Assembly (NCBI GenBank): GCA_958295825.1
Contig: OY282375.1
Coordinates: 1,783,489 to 1,847,488, forward strand
DNA: 64,000 nucleotides
Origin: an uncultured Candidatus Entotheonella sp.
Lineage (GTDB): Bacteria; Tectomicrobia; Entotheonellia; Entotheonellales; Entotheonellaceae
Direction of reading: 5' to 3'
Positions within the stretch are counted from its first letter, which is position 1. The number at the start of each line of letters is the position of its first letter. The notes beneath the pieces are model-generated. The model was not told where the DNA came from. It did no database searches and saw only the letters and a list, made by a program, of their open reading frames with translations. This document shows positions 54,418 to 63,181 of this stretch, one piece after another. A program made the position numbers and the translations under genes.

Positions 54418-55202
54418 CGCGTATCCTGGACAGCAAACGACAGGAGGTCGCCCGCGCGCGGCAAGCCGTGCCACTTGAGACCCTGCGGCGCGAGGCCGAA
54501 TCACTGCCGCCCACGCGCGACTTCTGGAGCGCCCTGCAGGTTCAGGACGGCAGGAGGACGCGCATCATCGCCGAAATCAAGAAGGCGTCGCCTTCCGCCG
54601 GCGTCATTCGCGCCGATTTCAATCCGCTCGCCATCGCCGCCACGTATGCCCGCCACAGCGCCGCAGCCATCTCGGTGCTAACGGACAAGCCCTTTTTTCA
54701 AGGTGATCTGGCCGTTCTGCAAGCCGTTCGGCAGCATGTGGCGCTGCCGCTCCTGCGCAAGGACTTCATCCTCGACGCTTACCAACTCTACGAGGCGCGC
54801 CTGCATGGTGCTGATGCGGTGTTGCTGATCGCTTCGGCGCTGGAAGTGCCGGTTCTGGCCGATCTAGCGTCCCAGAGCCGCGAGCTCGGCCTGGAGCCGT
54901 TTGTCGAGGTGCACAGCGCTGCGGAGTTGGAAAAGGCGCTATCCTGCGACTGCCGCCTGATCGGCATCAACAACCGTGACCTTCACACCTTTCACACCGA
55001 CGTGGCGACCACCCTGGAACTTCTGCCCAAAATGCCGTCCGGCCACCAAGTGGTCAGCGAGAGCGGCATCCGGGACCGCGCGACCGTCGAACGACTCGAA
55101 GCCCACGGCGTGGCGGCGTTTCTCGTCGGTGAATCCCTGATGCGCGAGCCCGACATCGGCGCAAAGCTGGATCAGCTTCGCGGCGTTGCGCCCGCGTCCT
55201 AG
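54399..55202 (+). CDS. trpC: Indole-3-glycerol-phosphate synthase TrpC
   Basis: 267-residue TIM barrel: RIIAEIKKASPSAGVIRADFNP, ISVLTDKPFFQGDLAVLQAVR, LPLLRKDFILDAYQLYEARLHGADAVLLI, GINNRDLHTF and VSESGIRDRATV. Stand-alone, not fused to TrpF. The start lies inside the end of trpD. Confidence 0.97.
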   Translation: MVADILARILDSKRQEVARARQAVPLETLRREAESLPPTRDFWSALQVQDGRRTRIIAEIKKASPSAGVIRADFNPLAIAATYARHSAAAISVLTDKPFFQGDLAVLQAVRQHVALPLLRKDFILDAYQLYEARLHGADAVLLIASALEVPVLADLASQSRELGLEPFVEVHSAAELEKALSCDCRLIGINNRDLHTFHTDVATTLELLPKMPSGHQVVSESGIRDRATVERLEAHGVAAFLVGESLMREPDIGAKLDQLRGVAPAS

Positions 55203-55212
55203 TGTGCCCGTC

Positions 55213-55848
55213 ATGACCCTTGTCAAAATTTGCGGCGTCACCTCGGTCGCCGACGCCGGCGTGGCGGTGGACGCCGGCGCCGATATGATCGGCCTGATCT
55301 TCTACCCTCCCAGCCCCCGCTACGTGACTCCCGAACAAGCCGGCGCCATCGTCGCCAGCCTGCCGGTAGACCTGCCGGCCGTCGGCGTGTTCGTCAACGA
55401 GAGCTTCGAGACGATCACGCAGGTAGTACGGCAAAGCGGCGTCAGATGGGTGCAGTTGCACGGCGATGAAAGCCCCGCTCTGTGCCGCCGCCTGCCGTGG
55501 CGCCGTATCAAAGCCTTGCGTTTCACCGAGCAGGTGCAGCCGGAGATGATGCCGGATTATCCCGTCGACGCCTTTCTGATCGAAGGCTTCCACGGCGAGC
55601 TCTACGGCGGCGGCGGCGTCAAGGCTGATTGGCAGCGGGTGGCGTCGCTGCACGGCTACGGGCGCATCATCCTGGCCGGCGGGCTGACGCCTGATAACGT
55701 CCAGGAAGCCATTGATGCCGTGCGGCCCTACGCGGTCGACGTGTGCAGTGGTGTGGAAGCAAGGCCAGGAACAAAGGACACCGCCAAGGTGCAGGACTTC
55801 GTGAAGCGCGCCAAGTCGATGACGAATGGAAGACAGGAGGGCTCCTGA
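55213..55848 (+). CDS. trpF: Phosphoribosylanthranilate isomerase TrpF
   Basis: 211 residues from MTLVKICGVTSVADAG (a GTG 9 bases upstream is an alternative). Motifs: ADMIGLIFYPPSPRYV, VGVFVNES, WVQLHGDESP, ILAGGLTPDNVQEAI and VDVCSGVEARPGTKD. Third gene of the trpDCF set; its stop overlaps the next start. Confidence 0.96.
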   Translation: MTLVKICGVTSVADAGVAVDAGADMIGLIFYPPSPRYVTPEQAGAIVASLPVDLPAVGVFVNESFETITQVVRQSGVRWVQLHGDESPALCRRLPWRRIKALRFTEQVQPEMMPDYPVDAFLIEGFHGELYGGGGVKADWQRVASLHGYGRIILAGGLTPDNVQEAIDAVRPYAVDVCSGVEARPGTKDTAKVQDFVKRAKSMTNGRQEGS

Positions 55849-56228
55849 TGGCCGAGTACGTTAGCAAGGAGCATTTCGAGGAGTTCGTCAAGCGCATGGA
55901 GGAGCGTTTCGACCACGCTGAAGAGCGCGCCGACCAGCGGTTTCTCAGCCTTGAAAAGCGTATGGAGCAGGGCTTCGCCTATATGGAGAAGGCAAGGGCG
56001 CAGGACCTCGCCCATCTTGAACAACGCTTCGCCCAAGTCGACCAGCGTTTCGACGCTCTCAACCAAAGTGTCAACCGGCGCTTCGACGACTTCAACCAAC
56101 AGATGCTGGACTTCCGAGCCGAAATGCGACAAATGCGCAACTGGCTGGTGCGACTCTACGGCCTGATGGTCTTCAGCTTCGTCGGCGCGATTGTGCTGAT
56201 CCTGTTCAGAGGTTTGATCTTCAAGTAG
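55848..56228 (+). CDS. Coiled-coil protein with C-terminal membrane anchor
   Basis: 126 residues. Residues 1-95 are a long charged coiled coil with repeating EERFD/ADQRF/LEQRFAQVDQRF units. The C-terminal LVRLYGLMVFSFVGAIVLILFRGLIF is a membrane anchor with the bulk on the cytoplasmic side. Similar small proteins are widespread and unexplained. ACAGGAGG precedes the ATG, and it overlaps the trpF stop. Confidence 0.75.
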   Translation: MAEYVSKEHFEEFVKRMEERFDHAEERADQRFLSLEKRMEQGFAYMEKARAQDLAHLEQRFAQVDQRFDALNQSVNRRFDDFNQQMLDFRAEMRQMRNWLVRLYGLMVFSFVGAIVLILFRGLIFK

Positions 56229-56267
56229 GTCCCGGGAAACGGACCTGACGCGGGAGTATACGGAAAC

Positions 56268-57359
56268 ATGACGTACCGAATTGCAGTGTTACCCGGAGAC
56301 GGTGTCGGCCCAGAGGTTGTGGCGCAGGGTGCCAAGGTCTTGTGCGCTCTGGAGGCACCGTTCGGCATCCGGTGTGAATTGCAGGAGAGCTTGGTCGGCG
56401 GCGCCGCGGTCGACGCGACCGGCGATCCGTTGCCCGAAGCGACCCTGCAACTGTGCCGCGACAGCCAGGCGGTTCTGTTCGGCTCCGTCGGCGGCCCCAA
56501 ATGGGACGACCAGCCCCCGGACAGGCGGCCCGAGCGTGGCCTGCTGCGGCTGCGGCAAGCGCTCGACCTGTTCGCCAACCTGCGCCCGGCCAAGCTCTAC
56601 ACCGCCCTCATCGAGGCGTCGAGCCTGCGCCCCGAAGTGGTGCGGGATATCGACCTGCTGGTCGTTCGGGAGTTGGTCGGCGGCATTTATTTCGGTGAGC
56701 CCCGCGGCATCGAGCCCGACGCCAGCGGCGAGCGCGGTGTCAATACCATGAGCTATAACAGCGCCGAAATTGCCCGCATCACGCACTTGGCCTTTGATCT
56801 GGCCCGCAAGCGTCGCGGCAAGGTGACCTCGGTGGATAAGGCCAACGTGCTCGACGTGTCGGTGCTGTGGCGCCGCGAGGTGACGGAACTGGCCGGCGGC
56901 TACGCCGACGTCGAACTCGAGCATCTGTACGTCGACAACTGTGCCATGCAACTCATCCGCGACCCGCGGCAGTTCGACGTCATCGTCACCGGCAACCTGT
57001 TCGGCGATATCCTGAGCGACGCGGCCGCCATGCTGACCGGCTCTATCGGCATGCTGCCGTCCGCCAGCCTCGGCGGCACGGTGGGGCTTTTCGAGCCCGT
57101 GCACGGCAGCGCCCCCGACATCGCCGGACAGGACATCGCCAATCCGATCGCCACCGTCAACTCGGTCGCCATGATGCTGCAATATGCGCTGGACGAACCA
57201 CATGCCGCGCAGGCCGTCGAAGCAGCAGTGGAGACGGTCCTGAATCAGGGCTACCGCACCGCCGACGTTATGCGGCCCGGCGCCACGCGGGTTGGCACCG
57301 TCCAAATGGGCGATTTGATCTGCGCCGCTCTGAACGACGCCGCGGCGAGCGCCGGCTAG
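56268..57359 (+). CDS. leuB: 3-isopropylmalate dehydrogenase LeuB
   Basis: 363 residues: [109 protein letters not shown] and [18 protein letters not shown]. These are the exact LeuB pattern. Leucine synthesis; the following gene is an aspartate-semialdehyde dehydrogenase homologue, an order also known in pseudomonads. Confidence 0.97.
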   Translation: MTYRIAVLPGDGVGPEVVAQGAKVLCALEAPFGIRCELQESLVGGAAVDATGDPLPEATLQLCRDSQAVLFGSVGGPKWDDQPPDRRPERGLLRLRQALDLFANLRPAKLYTALIEASSLRPEVVRDIDLLVVRELVGGIYFGEPRGIEPDASGERGVNTMSYNSAEIARITHLAFDLARKRRGKVTSVDKANVLDVSVLWRREVTELAGGYADVELEHLYVDNCAMQLIRDPRQFDVIVTGNLFGDILSDAAAMLTGSIGMLPSASLGGTVGLFEPVHGSAPDIAGQDIANPIATVNSVAMMLQYALDEPHAAQAVEAAVETVLNQGYRTADVMRPGATRVGTVQMGDLICAALNDAAASAG

Positions 57360-57362
57360 GCC

Positions 57363-58364
57363 ATGGAAGCATGTCATCTGGCCGTCGTCGGCGCCACCGG
57401 ACTGGTTGGGCAAGAAGTGCTCCGCATCCTGGAAGAGCGCGGCTTTCCCGTCGGCACTCTCACCCTGCTGGCCTCGGACCGCTCCGCCGGCAACCGCGTG
57501 GAGTTTCGCAGCCGCAGCACGGTGGTGCGCGAACTGAGCAGGGAGGCCTTTGACGAGGTGGACACCGCCATCTTTGCCGCCGATGCCGAGACAAGCCACG
57601 ATTACGCCCGGCAAGCCGCGCAGGCGGGCGCCCTGGTCCTCGACTGCAGCAGTGCCTTTCGCCTGCACCCGCACGTGCCGCTCTGCGTGCCGGAAATCAA
57701 TCCCGAGGTACTGCAGCGCCATCACGGCATCATCGCCATCCCACACGGTATGACGACGCAACTCGGGCTTGCCCTCGCCTCCCTGCATGCCGAGGCGACC
57801 CTGACGCGTATTGTGGTATCCACATACCAATCTGCCTCCGGACGCGGTCACCACGCCGTGCGGGAGTTCGACCAGCAGTTGCGCGACCTGCTGAATTTCC
57901 GCCCGGTGGAAGCAGAGATATTTCCGCACCAGCTTGCCTTCAACTGCCTGCCGCAGGGCGGAGCGTTTGGGGACAACGGCCACTGCGAGGAAGAGATGGC
58001 GCTGATCGACGAGACCCGCAAGCTGCTGGCGGCGCCGGACCTGCCGGTGAGCGCCACGGTGGTCTACGTGCCACTGGCGCACAGTCACTCCGCCTCCGTT
58101 TACATCGAGACCGAGCGCACGCTCAGCGTGCCGCAGGTACGCGATCTGCTCGAACAGGCACCCGGCGTGGAGGTCGAGGACGATTGCCGAGAACAGGAAT
58201 ATCCCCTGGCGATTCACGCCAACGGCCGGGACGAGGTTTTCGTCGGGCGCATTCGCGCCGACCTCTCCATGCCCAATGGCCTGCACCTGTGGGTGGTGGC
58301 CGACAACCTGCGCAAGGGTGCGGCGCTAAATGCGGTGCAGATCGCCGAGCACTTGGCCAGTTGA
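57363..58364 (+). CDS. Aspartate-semialdehyde dehydrogenase homologue lacking the catalytic Cys (Usg-like)
   Basis: 333 residues with the full Asd fold: VVGATGLVGQEVLRIL, IVVSTYQSASGRG, FNCLPQGGAFGDNGHCEEEMALI and VVYVPLAHSHSASVYIE. Where active Asd has NPNCSTIQ with the catalytic Cys, this protein reads IPHGMTTQ. The Cys is Gly, so it should not catalyse the Asd reaction. E. coli Usg, an Asd paralogue, also lacks this Cys. It starts 4 bases after leuB, as Asd/Usg genes do in related genomes. A true asd may lie elsewhere. Confidence 0.85.
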   Translation: MEACHLAVVGATGLVGQEVLRILEERGFPVGTLTLLASDRSAGNRVEFRSRSTVVRELSREAFDEVDTAIFAADAETSHDYARQAAQAGALVLDCSSAFRLHPHVPLCVPEINPEVLQRHHGIIAIPHGMTTQLGLALASLHAEATLTRIVVSTYQSASGRGHHAVREFDQQLRDLLNFRPVEAEIFPHQLAFNCLPQGGAFGDNGHCEEEMALIDETRKLLAAPDLPVSATVVYVPLAHSHSASVYIETERTLSVPQVRDLLEQAPGVEVEDDCREQEYPLAIHANGRDEVFVGRIRADLSMPNGLHLWVVADNLRKGAALNAVQIAEHLAS

Positions 58365-58367
58365 CGC

Positions 58368-58402
58368 TGTAAGTCGGATTAGCGGAGCGTCATCCGACTT
58401 CC
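58368..58402. repeat. Dispersed palindrome, GGTCGGATTA family
   Basis: TGTAAGTCGGATTAGCGGAG then GTCATCCGACTTCC. A half-site GCTAATCCGACCTGC follows at about 58435-58449. Confidence 0.7.
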
Positions 58403-58504
58403 TCCCACAATCAGACGTTCGGACTATGCCTGCAGCTAATCCGACCTGCGCTAGGCACTCATTCGTTACACTAGTTGAAGCCGGAACAGAGGAGAACGCA
58501 ACAC

Positions 58505-59368
58505 ATGCACAGGGGCAAAATCGGAGTGATCGGCGGCAGCGGCTTGTACGCCATGGCGGCGCTGGAAAACGTCAGCGAAGAGCGGGTCGAGACGCCTTTC
58601 GGGACGCCGTCCGACGCCTTCATACTCGGCACCTTGGGGGACCGGGAGATGGTCTTCCTGCCCCGCCACGGGCGCGGCCACCGCATCCCGCCGTCCGCTG
58701 TCAATTTCCGCGCCAACCTCTACGGCATGAAATTGCTCGGCGCCGAATGGGTCATCTCCGTCAGCGCCGTCGGCAGCATGCGTGAGGACATCCACCCCGG
58801 CGACGTGGCCATCCCGGACCAGTTCTTCGACCGCACCCGATCGCGCATCTCCACCTTCTTCGACACCGACGTGGTCGCGCATATCGCCTTTGCCGACCCC
58901 GTCTGCGGTGTCATGGCACAAGCGCTGCAGCAGGCTGCCGCCACCTCCGGGGCCACGGTGCATGTCGGCGGCACCTACCTGTGCATCGAGGGGCCGCAGT
59001 TTTCCACCCGCGCCGAATCGGAGATCTACCGGCAGTGGGGCGTGGACGTGATCGGCATGACCAACCTGCCCGAGGCGCGCCTAGCCCGTGAAGCCGAATT
59101 GTGCTACGCTACGCTGGCCTTGTGCACTGATTATGACTGCTGGCACGACAGCGCCAGCGACGTGGACATTGGCGCCATCCTGGAAGTCCTGCGGCGCAAC
59201 GTGCAGCTCGCCCAGGACATCATCACGCACACCGCGCCCGCCCTGAAGGGGGAGCGCACATGCCCGTGCAGCACCGCCTTGCAATACGCCTTGATTACCG
59301 ACCCGGCGATGATTCCGGCGGCGGCCAGAGAGCGGCTGGGGCTACTGATTGATCGTTACCTCTCATAA
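58505..59368 (+). CDS. mtnP: S-methyl-5'-thioadenosine phosphorylase
   Basis: 287 residues from MHRGKIGVIGGSGLY, behind GAGGAG. Features are LPRHGRGHRIPPSAVNFRANLYGMK, SAVGSM, CIEGPQFSTRAES, DVIGMTNLPEARLAREAE and ALCTDYDCWH. This is the purine nucleoside phosphorylase-II group; MTA recycling gives adenine and 5-methylthioribose-1-phosphate. The MTNLPEA and TDYDCW segments favour MTA over inosine as substrate. hemL follows. Confidence 0.92.
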   Translation: MHRGKIGVIGGSGLYAMAALENVSEERVETPFGTPSDAFILGTLGDREMVFLPRHGRGHRIPPSAVNFRANLYGMKLLGAEWVISVSAVGSMREDIHPGDVAIPDQFFDRTRSRISTFFDTDVVAHIAFADPVCGVMAQALQQAAATSGATVHVGGTYLCIEGPQFSTRAESEIYRQWGVDVIGMTNLPEARLAREAELCYATLALCTDYDCWHDSASDVDIGAILEVLRRNVQLAQDIITHTAPALKGERTCPCSTALQYALITDPAMIPAAARERLGLLIDRYLS

Positions 59369-59384
59369 GGAAAGGAATGGCGCC

Positions 59385-60677
59385 GTGACGGATCAGCGTA
59401 TGGACACCTCCGCAGGGCTCTTCGAGCAGGCACAGCAGATCATCCCCGGCGGCGTCAACAGCCCGGTGCGGGCGTACAAGTCGGTCAACCTGCAGCCGCC
59501 CTTCATCCAACGCGCCGAGGGCTCGCGGGTCTACGACGTGGATGGCAATGCCTACATCGACTACGTGGGCTCGTGGGGTCCGATGATCTTGGGGCACGCC
59601 CACCCGGAGGTGGTGGCAGCCGTTCAGGCCGCCGCTGTCGAGGGCTGCAGCTTCGGAGCGCCTACGGCGCGCGAGGTGCACTTGGCACGGCTAATCGTCG
59701 AAGCATTTCCGTCCATCGACATGGTGCGCCTGGTCAATTCCGGCACCGAGGCGACGATGAGCGCCATCCGCCTGGCGCGCGGCTTCACCGGGCGTGACGG
59801 CATCCTCAAGTTTGCCGGCTGCTACCACGGCCACGCCGACAGCCTCCTGGTGAAAGCCGGTTCCGGCGCCATGACCTTCGGGGTGCCCGACAGCCCCGGC
59901 GTGCCCGCTGACTTGGCCAGCCACACCCTGACCGTGCCGTTCAACGACCTTGACGCCGTACGCGCGGCGCTGGAGCAGAACTCCGGCAAGATGGCGTGCG
60001 CCATCGTCGAGCCGGCCGTCGGCAACATGGGGCTGGTACCACCGGAGCCCGGCTTTCTGCAGGGGCTGCGCGACCTGACGCGCCAGCACGACGCGCTGTT
60101 GATCCTCGACGAAGTGATGACCGGCTTCCGGGTGGCCTACGGCGGCGTACAGACCCTGTACGACATCGACCCCGACCTGACCACCCTGGGCAAAGTGATC
60201 GGCGGCGGCCTGCCTGTTGGCGCCTACGGCGGCAAGCGGGAAATCATGGAGCACATGTCGCCGGTCGGGCCGATCTACCAGGCTGGCACGCTGTCCGGCA
60301 ACCCCTTGGCCATGGCCGCCGGCATCACCACCCTGGAGATTCTGCGCGCCGAGCCGCCCTACGCGGCCCTGGGCGAGCGCGCCGCCTATCTGATGGACGA
60401 GACCGCCAAGGCAGCCCGTCAGAACGGGGTGGCAGTCTACACCACGGCCTTGGGCTCGATGTTCACGCTCTTTTTCAGCGCCAAGCCGGTGCGCAACTTC
60501 GACGACGCCAGCGCCTGCGACGTGCCCGCCTTCCGCCGCTACTTCGCCGCCATGCTGCAAGCCGGTATCTACTTGGCGCCCTCGCAGTACGAGGCCGGCT
60601 TCCTGTCTACGGCGCACTCCGACGCCGATCTCGAAGCCACCCTGCGCGCCGGCACCGCGGCCTTGCAGGCCCTGTAG
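59385..60677 (+). CDS. hemL: Glutamate-1-semialdehyde 2,1-aminomutase HemL
   Basis: Converts glutamate-1-semialdehyde into 5-aminolevulinate in tetrapyrrole synthesis by the C5 route. 430 residues: IIPGGVNSPVRAYKSV, VDGNAYIDYVGSWGPMILGHAHP, MVRLVNSGTEATMSAIRLARG, KFAGCYHGHADSLLVKAGSG, LILDEVMTGFRV and LGKVIGGGLPVGAYGGKREIM with the PLP Lys. GTG start at 59385, as the nearer ATG (59376) is followed at once by a stop. Confidence 0.97.
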   Translation: MTDQRMDTSAGLFEQAQQIIPGGVNSPVRAYKSVNLQPPFIQRAEGSRVYDVDGNAYIDYVGSWGPMILGHAHPEVVAAVQAAAVEGCSFGAPTAREVHLARLIVEAFPSIDMVRLVNSGTEATMSAIRLARGFTGRDGILKFAGCYHGHADSLLVKAGSGAMTFGVPDSPGVPADLASHTLTVPFNDLDAVRAALEQNSGKMACAIVEPAVGNMGLVPPEPGFLQGLRDLTRQHDALLILDEVMTGFRVAYGGVQTLYDIDPDLTTLGKVIGGGLPVGAYGGKREIMEHMSPVGPIYQAGTLSGNPLAMAAGITTLEILRAEPPYAALGERAAYLMDETAKAARQNGVAVYTTALGSMFTLFFSAKPVRNFDDASACDVPAFRRYFAAMLQAGIYLAPSQYEAGFLSTAHSDADLEATLRAGTAALQAL

Positions 60678-60680
60678 GAA

Positions 60681-60718
60681 TGCAGGTCGGATTAGCCGCG
60701 GGCGTAATCCGACATTCC
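60681..60718. repeat. Dispersed palindrome, GGTCGGATTA family
   Basis: TGCAGGTCGGATTAGCCGCG then GGCGTAATCCGACATTCC. Confidence 0.75.
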
Positions 60719-60736
60719 AATTAGAGGACACCAACG

Positions 60737-61099
60737 ATGCACGGCGCCCCGATGACATCCTCGGGTATGGGCTCCGAAGCCCCCAGGAGCGGCGTCATAC
60801 GTCAGATTTTCACCACGCCCTGGCTGTGCATCGCCCTGCTCCTCAGCGGTATCTTTATCCTGGGCATGATGGCGCTGGCCATCCATAATGAGAAGGGTTT
60901 CCTCGCCATGTGGGAAAAGCAGTACGAGCTCGCCGTGCTGGAAAGCGACATCACCGACGTCGAGGAAGTAAACGCCGAGTTGCGCAGTGAGATCTGGCGT
61001 CTGCTGAACGATCTGGAATACATCGAGAAGATTGCCCGCGAGGAGCTTCGGCTGGTGCGTCCCGGCGAGGTGGTGTTCGAGTTTGCCGACGAGCCGTAG
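60737..61099 (+). CDS. FtsB/DivIC-like septum formation protein
   Basis: 120 residues. A cytoplasmic N-terminus of about 28 residues, one membrane segment (PWLCIALLLSGIFILGMMALAI), a short coiled coil (YELAVLESDITDVEEVNAELRSEIWRLLNDLEYIEKIAREEL) and the characteristic end ARE-L-V-PGEVVFEF. This fits the DivIC/FtsB family that scaffolds the division complex. The FtsB partner gene in many bacteria is eno; it is absent here. Confidence 0.85.
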   Translation: MHGAPMTSSGMGSEAPRSGVIRQIFTTPWLCIALLLSGIFILGMMALAIHNEKGFLAMWEKQYELAVLESDITDVEEVNAELRSEIWRLLNDLEYIEKIAREELRLVRPGEVVFEFADEP

Positions 61100-61201
61100 C
61101 ATTCAAAGCCGCACGCACAATGGGTCAGGGAATTCCCCGCGAGGTGAAACGGTTTTTAAGGGAATGCCTCCATGAAGGGGGCCGGAAACAAGGAGGAAAA
61201 T

Positions 61202-61675
61202 ATGACACTGCTAAGAACGAGCAACGGTTGGCAAGCGGCGCTTGGGATTCTGATCGTTGTCTCTATACTCGTGCCGGCTGCGGCCATCGCCGTCAAGCCG
61301 ATCAATTCCAGCTTGTTGAGAGGGGCGATCAAGGGGTACGACCCGGTGGCCTATTTCATTCAAGGCGAGCCGGTGAAGGGCAGAGGCGCCCACAGCTACG
61401 AGTGGATGGACGCGACCTGGTACTTTGCCAGCTCGGAGAACATGGAATTGTTCGCGGCCGAACCGGAGAAGTATGCGCCCCAATACGGCGGCTACTGCGC
61501 TTACGCGGTAAGCCAGGGCTATACCGCCAAGATCGATCCGGATGCCTGGAAAATCGTCGACGACAAGCTTTACCTGAACTTCAGCCTCAAGGTGCAGAAG
61601 CTCTGGGAGAAGGACATTCCTGGATATATTGCGAAGGCCGACGTGAATTGGCCGCAAATCCTGAGCGAAAATTAA
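61202..61675 (+). CDS. Secreted YHS-domain protein
   Basis: 157 residues from MTLLRTSNGW, behind a strong AAGGAGGAAAAT; a Met 10 codons upstream is not needed. Signal-like hydrophobic stretch (ALGILIVVSILVPAAAIA), then a YHS-type fold: IKGYDPVAYFIQGEPVKG, YEWMDATWYFASSENMELFAAEPEKYAPQYGGYCAYAV. YHS domains bind metals, often copper. Periplasmic or membrane-anchored. Converges with pgk across a hairpin. Confidence 0.85.
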   Translation: MTLLRTSNGWQAALGILIVVSILVPAAAIAVKPINSSLLRGAIKGYDPVAYFIQGEPVKGRGAHSYEWMDATWYFASSENMELFAAEPEKYAPQYGGYCAYAVSQGYTAKIDPDAWKIVDDKLYLNFSLKVQKLWEKDIPGYIAKADVNWPQILSEN

Positions 61676-61687
61676 TCCCCCTACCCC

Positions 61688-61725
61688 CTCCGGCGAGGCG
61701 CCACCGTTTGACGCGCTCGCCGGAG
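61688..61725. terminator. Hairpin between converging genes
   Basis: CTCCGGCGAG and CTCGCCGGAG form a perfect 10-base stem with an 18-base loop between the YHS gene and pgk. No strong T run, so it may act in either direction or with Rho. Confidence 0.5.
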
Positions 61726-61731
61726 AGCCTT

Positions 61732-63075
61732 TCATCGACGGGCCAACATGCGGACGCCGATCAACGACTCCACCGTGCCCGTTGCCAACACCTCCAGAAA
61801 TGCCTTGCCTGACGAGCATACCTTGATGTGCCCGACCAGCTCCGTGGGTAACGCCCCGAGCGACGCCCCGGTGTCGCCGCCGCCGACGAGAACGTGGGCG
61901 TCTCTCGCCTGCGCCGCATAGGCGGCATAGCGCAGGATTTCTTCGTTGCCATGCGCAAAACACGGCCATTCGTAGCGGCCCATAGGTCCATTCATGACCA
62001 GCGTGTTGGCCTGCGCGATCTCGCATGTGTACCGTGTGATCGTTTGCAGACCGATGTCGCCGATATGGCGGGGGTCGCTCCGGTCAATCCGGCTCGCCGT
62101 TAGCTCGGCTCGCTCCACCGCAGCTCCCTGCCGCGGCCCCAGGGCAACGTCGACCGGCACTCTGATCTTGTCGCCGCCAAAGTCGTCCATCAAGGCGCGG
62201 GCCTTGGCGAGGGTCTGCGGCAGGTCACGGGTGGCGGCGCCAATGTTCGTCTCCGTCTGCTCGTTGAGTTGAATCCCTTGCGCCTGCAACAACACCAAGC
62301 CGACGAGCCCGCCCGTAATGACCGTGTCCGCCTTTCCCTGCTCCAGGAAATACTGCATGCTGCTGAGTGAGTCATCGACTTTGGCGCCGCCGACGATCAG
62401 CAGCATGGGGGCTTTCGGTGACTCCAGGGCCCGCGACAATTGCTCAATCTCACGCATTACGACTGGCCCCGCATAGAGCGGTCCCAAGGCCGCCAGACCC
62501 ACCACCGAAGCCTGGGCGCGGTGCCCGACCGAGAAGCCGTCCAGCGCCACGACGCGATTGTCCACCTCGGCAAGCATACGGATCAGAGGGGTATCGGCGA
62601 AAGCCGCCGGCTGGTCTCCCTGCACCCGTGATTCCGCTTCGCTGAAGCGTACGTTTTCGAGCATCAGCACCGTGCGCTCCGGCAGGCTGCGGATGCGCGT
62701 CAGGACAGCGTCAGACGCCACCGCCTCTTCGCCAAGTTGTCTAATGGTTGCGCTGTCGGCTCCTTCCCACACATAGGCCGTCTCAATTCCTTTCGAGCGT
62801 AGTTTGTCGCGGCAGTATACGAAGTGCGGCAACAACGTCGTGCAATCGTTCCTTCCCGGCCGGCCCTGGTGCGCCAGCAGTACAATGTTGCGCGGCGGCC
62901 TGGGCAATTCGAACAGGGGCATGATCGACGTATCCAGGTGATCGTCAATCCGCGTCGTATCCCGCAGCACAGAGCCCTCGCGCGCCTCCTCGACGGGTGA
63001 ATTGAAGTCCACGCGCATGATCAAGGTCTTGCCGGCGAGGTCAGCCTCCTTCAGCGCCATATAGGGTACGGTCAT
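61732..63075 (-). CDS. pgk: Phosphoglycerate kinase, archaeal-type
   Basis: 447 residues. MRVDFNSPV and RIDDHLDTSIMPLFEL with NIVLLAHQGRPG, LENVRFSEAE, LIVGGAKVDDSL, MNGPMGRYEWPCFAHGNEEIL and VGGGDTGASL. The HQGRPG and GGAKVDDS wording and the length are closer to archaeal PGKs than to the usual bacterial form of about 395 residues (SHLGRP, GGAKVSDK). It is the only PGK in the window, alone among non-glycolytic genes. AGGAGGA lies 12 bases before the start. Confidence 0.85.
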   Translation of the reverse strand: MTVPYMALKEADLAGKTLIMRVDFNSPVEEAREGSVLRDTTRIDDHLDTSIMPLFELPRPPRNIVLLAHQGRPGRNDCTTLLPHFVYCRDKLRSKGIETAYVWEGADSATIRQLGEEAVASDAVLTRIRSLPERTVLMLENVRFSEAESRVQGDQPAAFADTPLIRMLAEVDNRVVALDGFSVGHRAQASVVGLAALGPLYAGPVVMREIEQLSRALESPKAPMLLIVGGAKVDDSLSSMQYFLEQGKADTVITGGLVGLVLLQAQGIQLNEQTETNIGAATRDLPQTLAKARALMDDFGGDKIRVPVDVALGPRQGAAVERAELTASRIDRSDPRHIGDIGLQTITRYTCEIAQANTLVMNGPMGRYEWPCFAHGNEEILRYAAYAAQARDAHVLVGGGDTGASLGALPTELVGHIKVCSSGKAFLEVLATGTVESLIGVRMLARR

Positions 63076-63121
63076 ACGGTCTGTCTTCCTCCTGATTGCC
63101 CTTGTCCGTACAGATCAAAAG

Positions 63122-63160
63122 GGCGTTTGCACGGACCGGGGAAGCACCCGCGCAAACGCC
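63122..63160 (-). terminator. Candidate terminator of the amidohydrolase gene
   Basis: GGCGTTTGC and GCAAACGCC form a 9-base stem with a 21-base loop. On the minus strand it is followed by CCTTTTGATC, a short T run. Placed just after the stop of the minus-strand gene. Confidence 0.55.
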
Positions 63161-63181
63161 GTCCGTCATCGCCTGGGGCGA

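Noticed and set aside
56289..58286. 665-codon open frame on the minus strand opposite leuB and the Asd-like gene
   Set aside because: GC-rich antisense shadow; His/Gly/Ala-rich translation without motifs, while both plus-strand genes are unmistakable.
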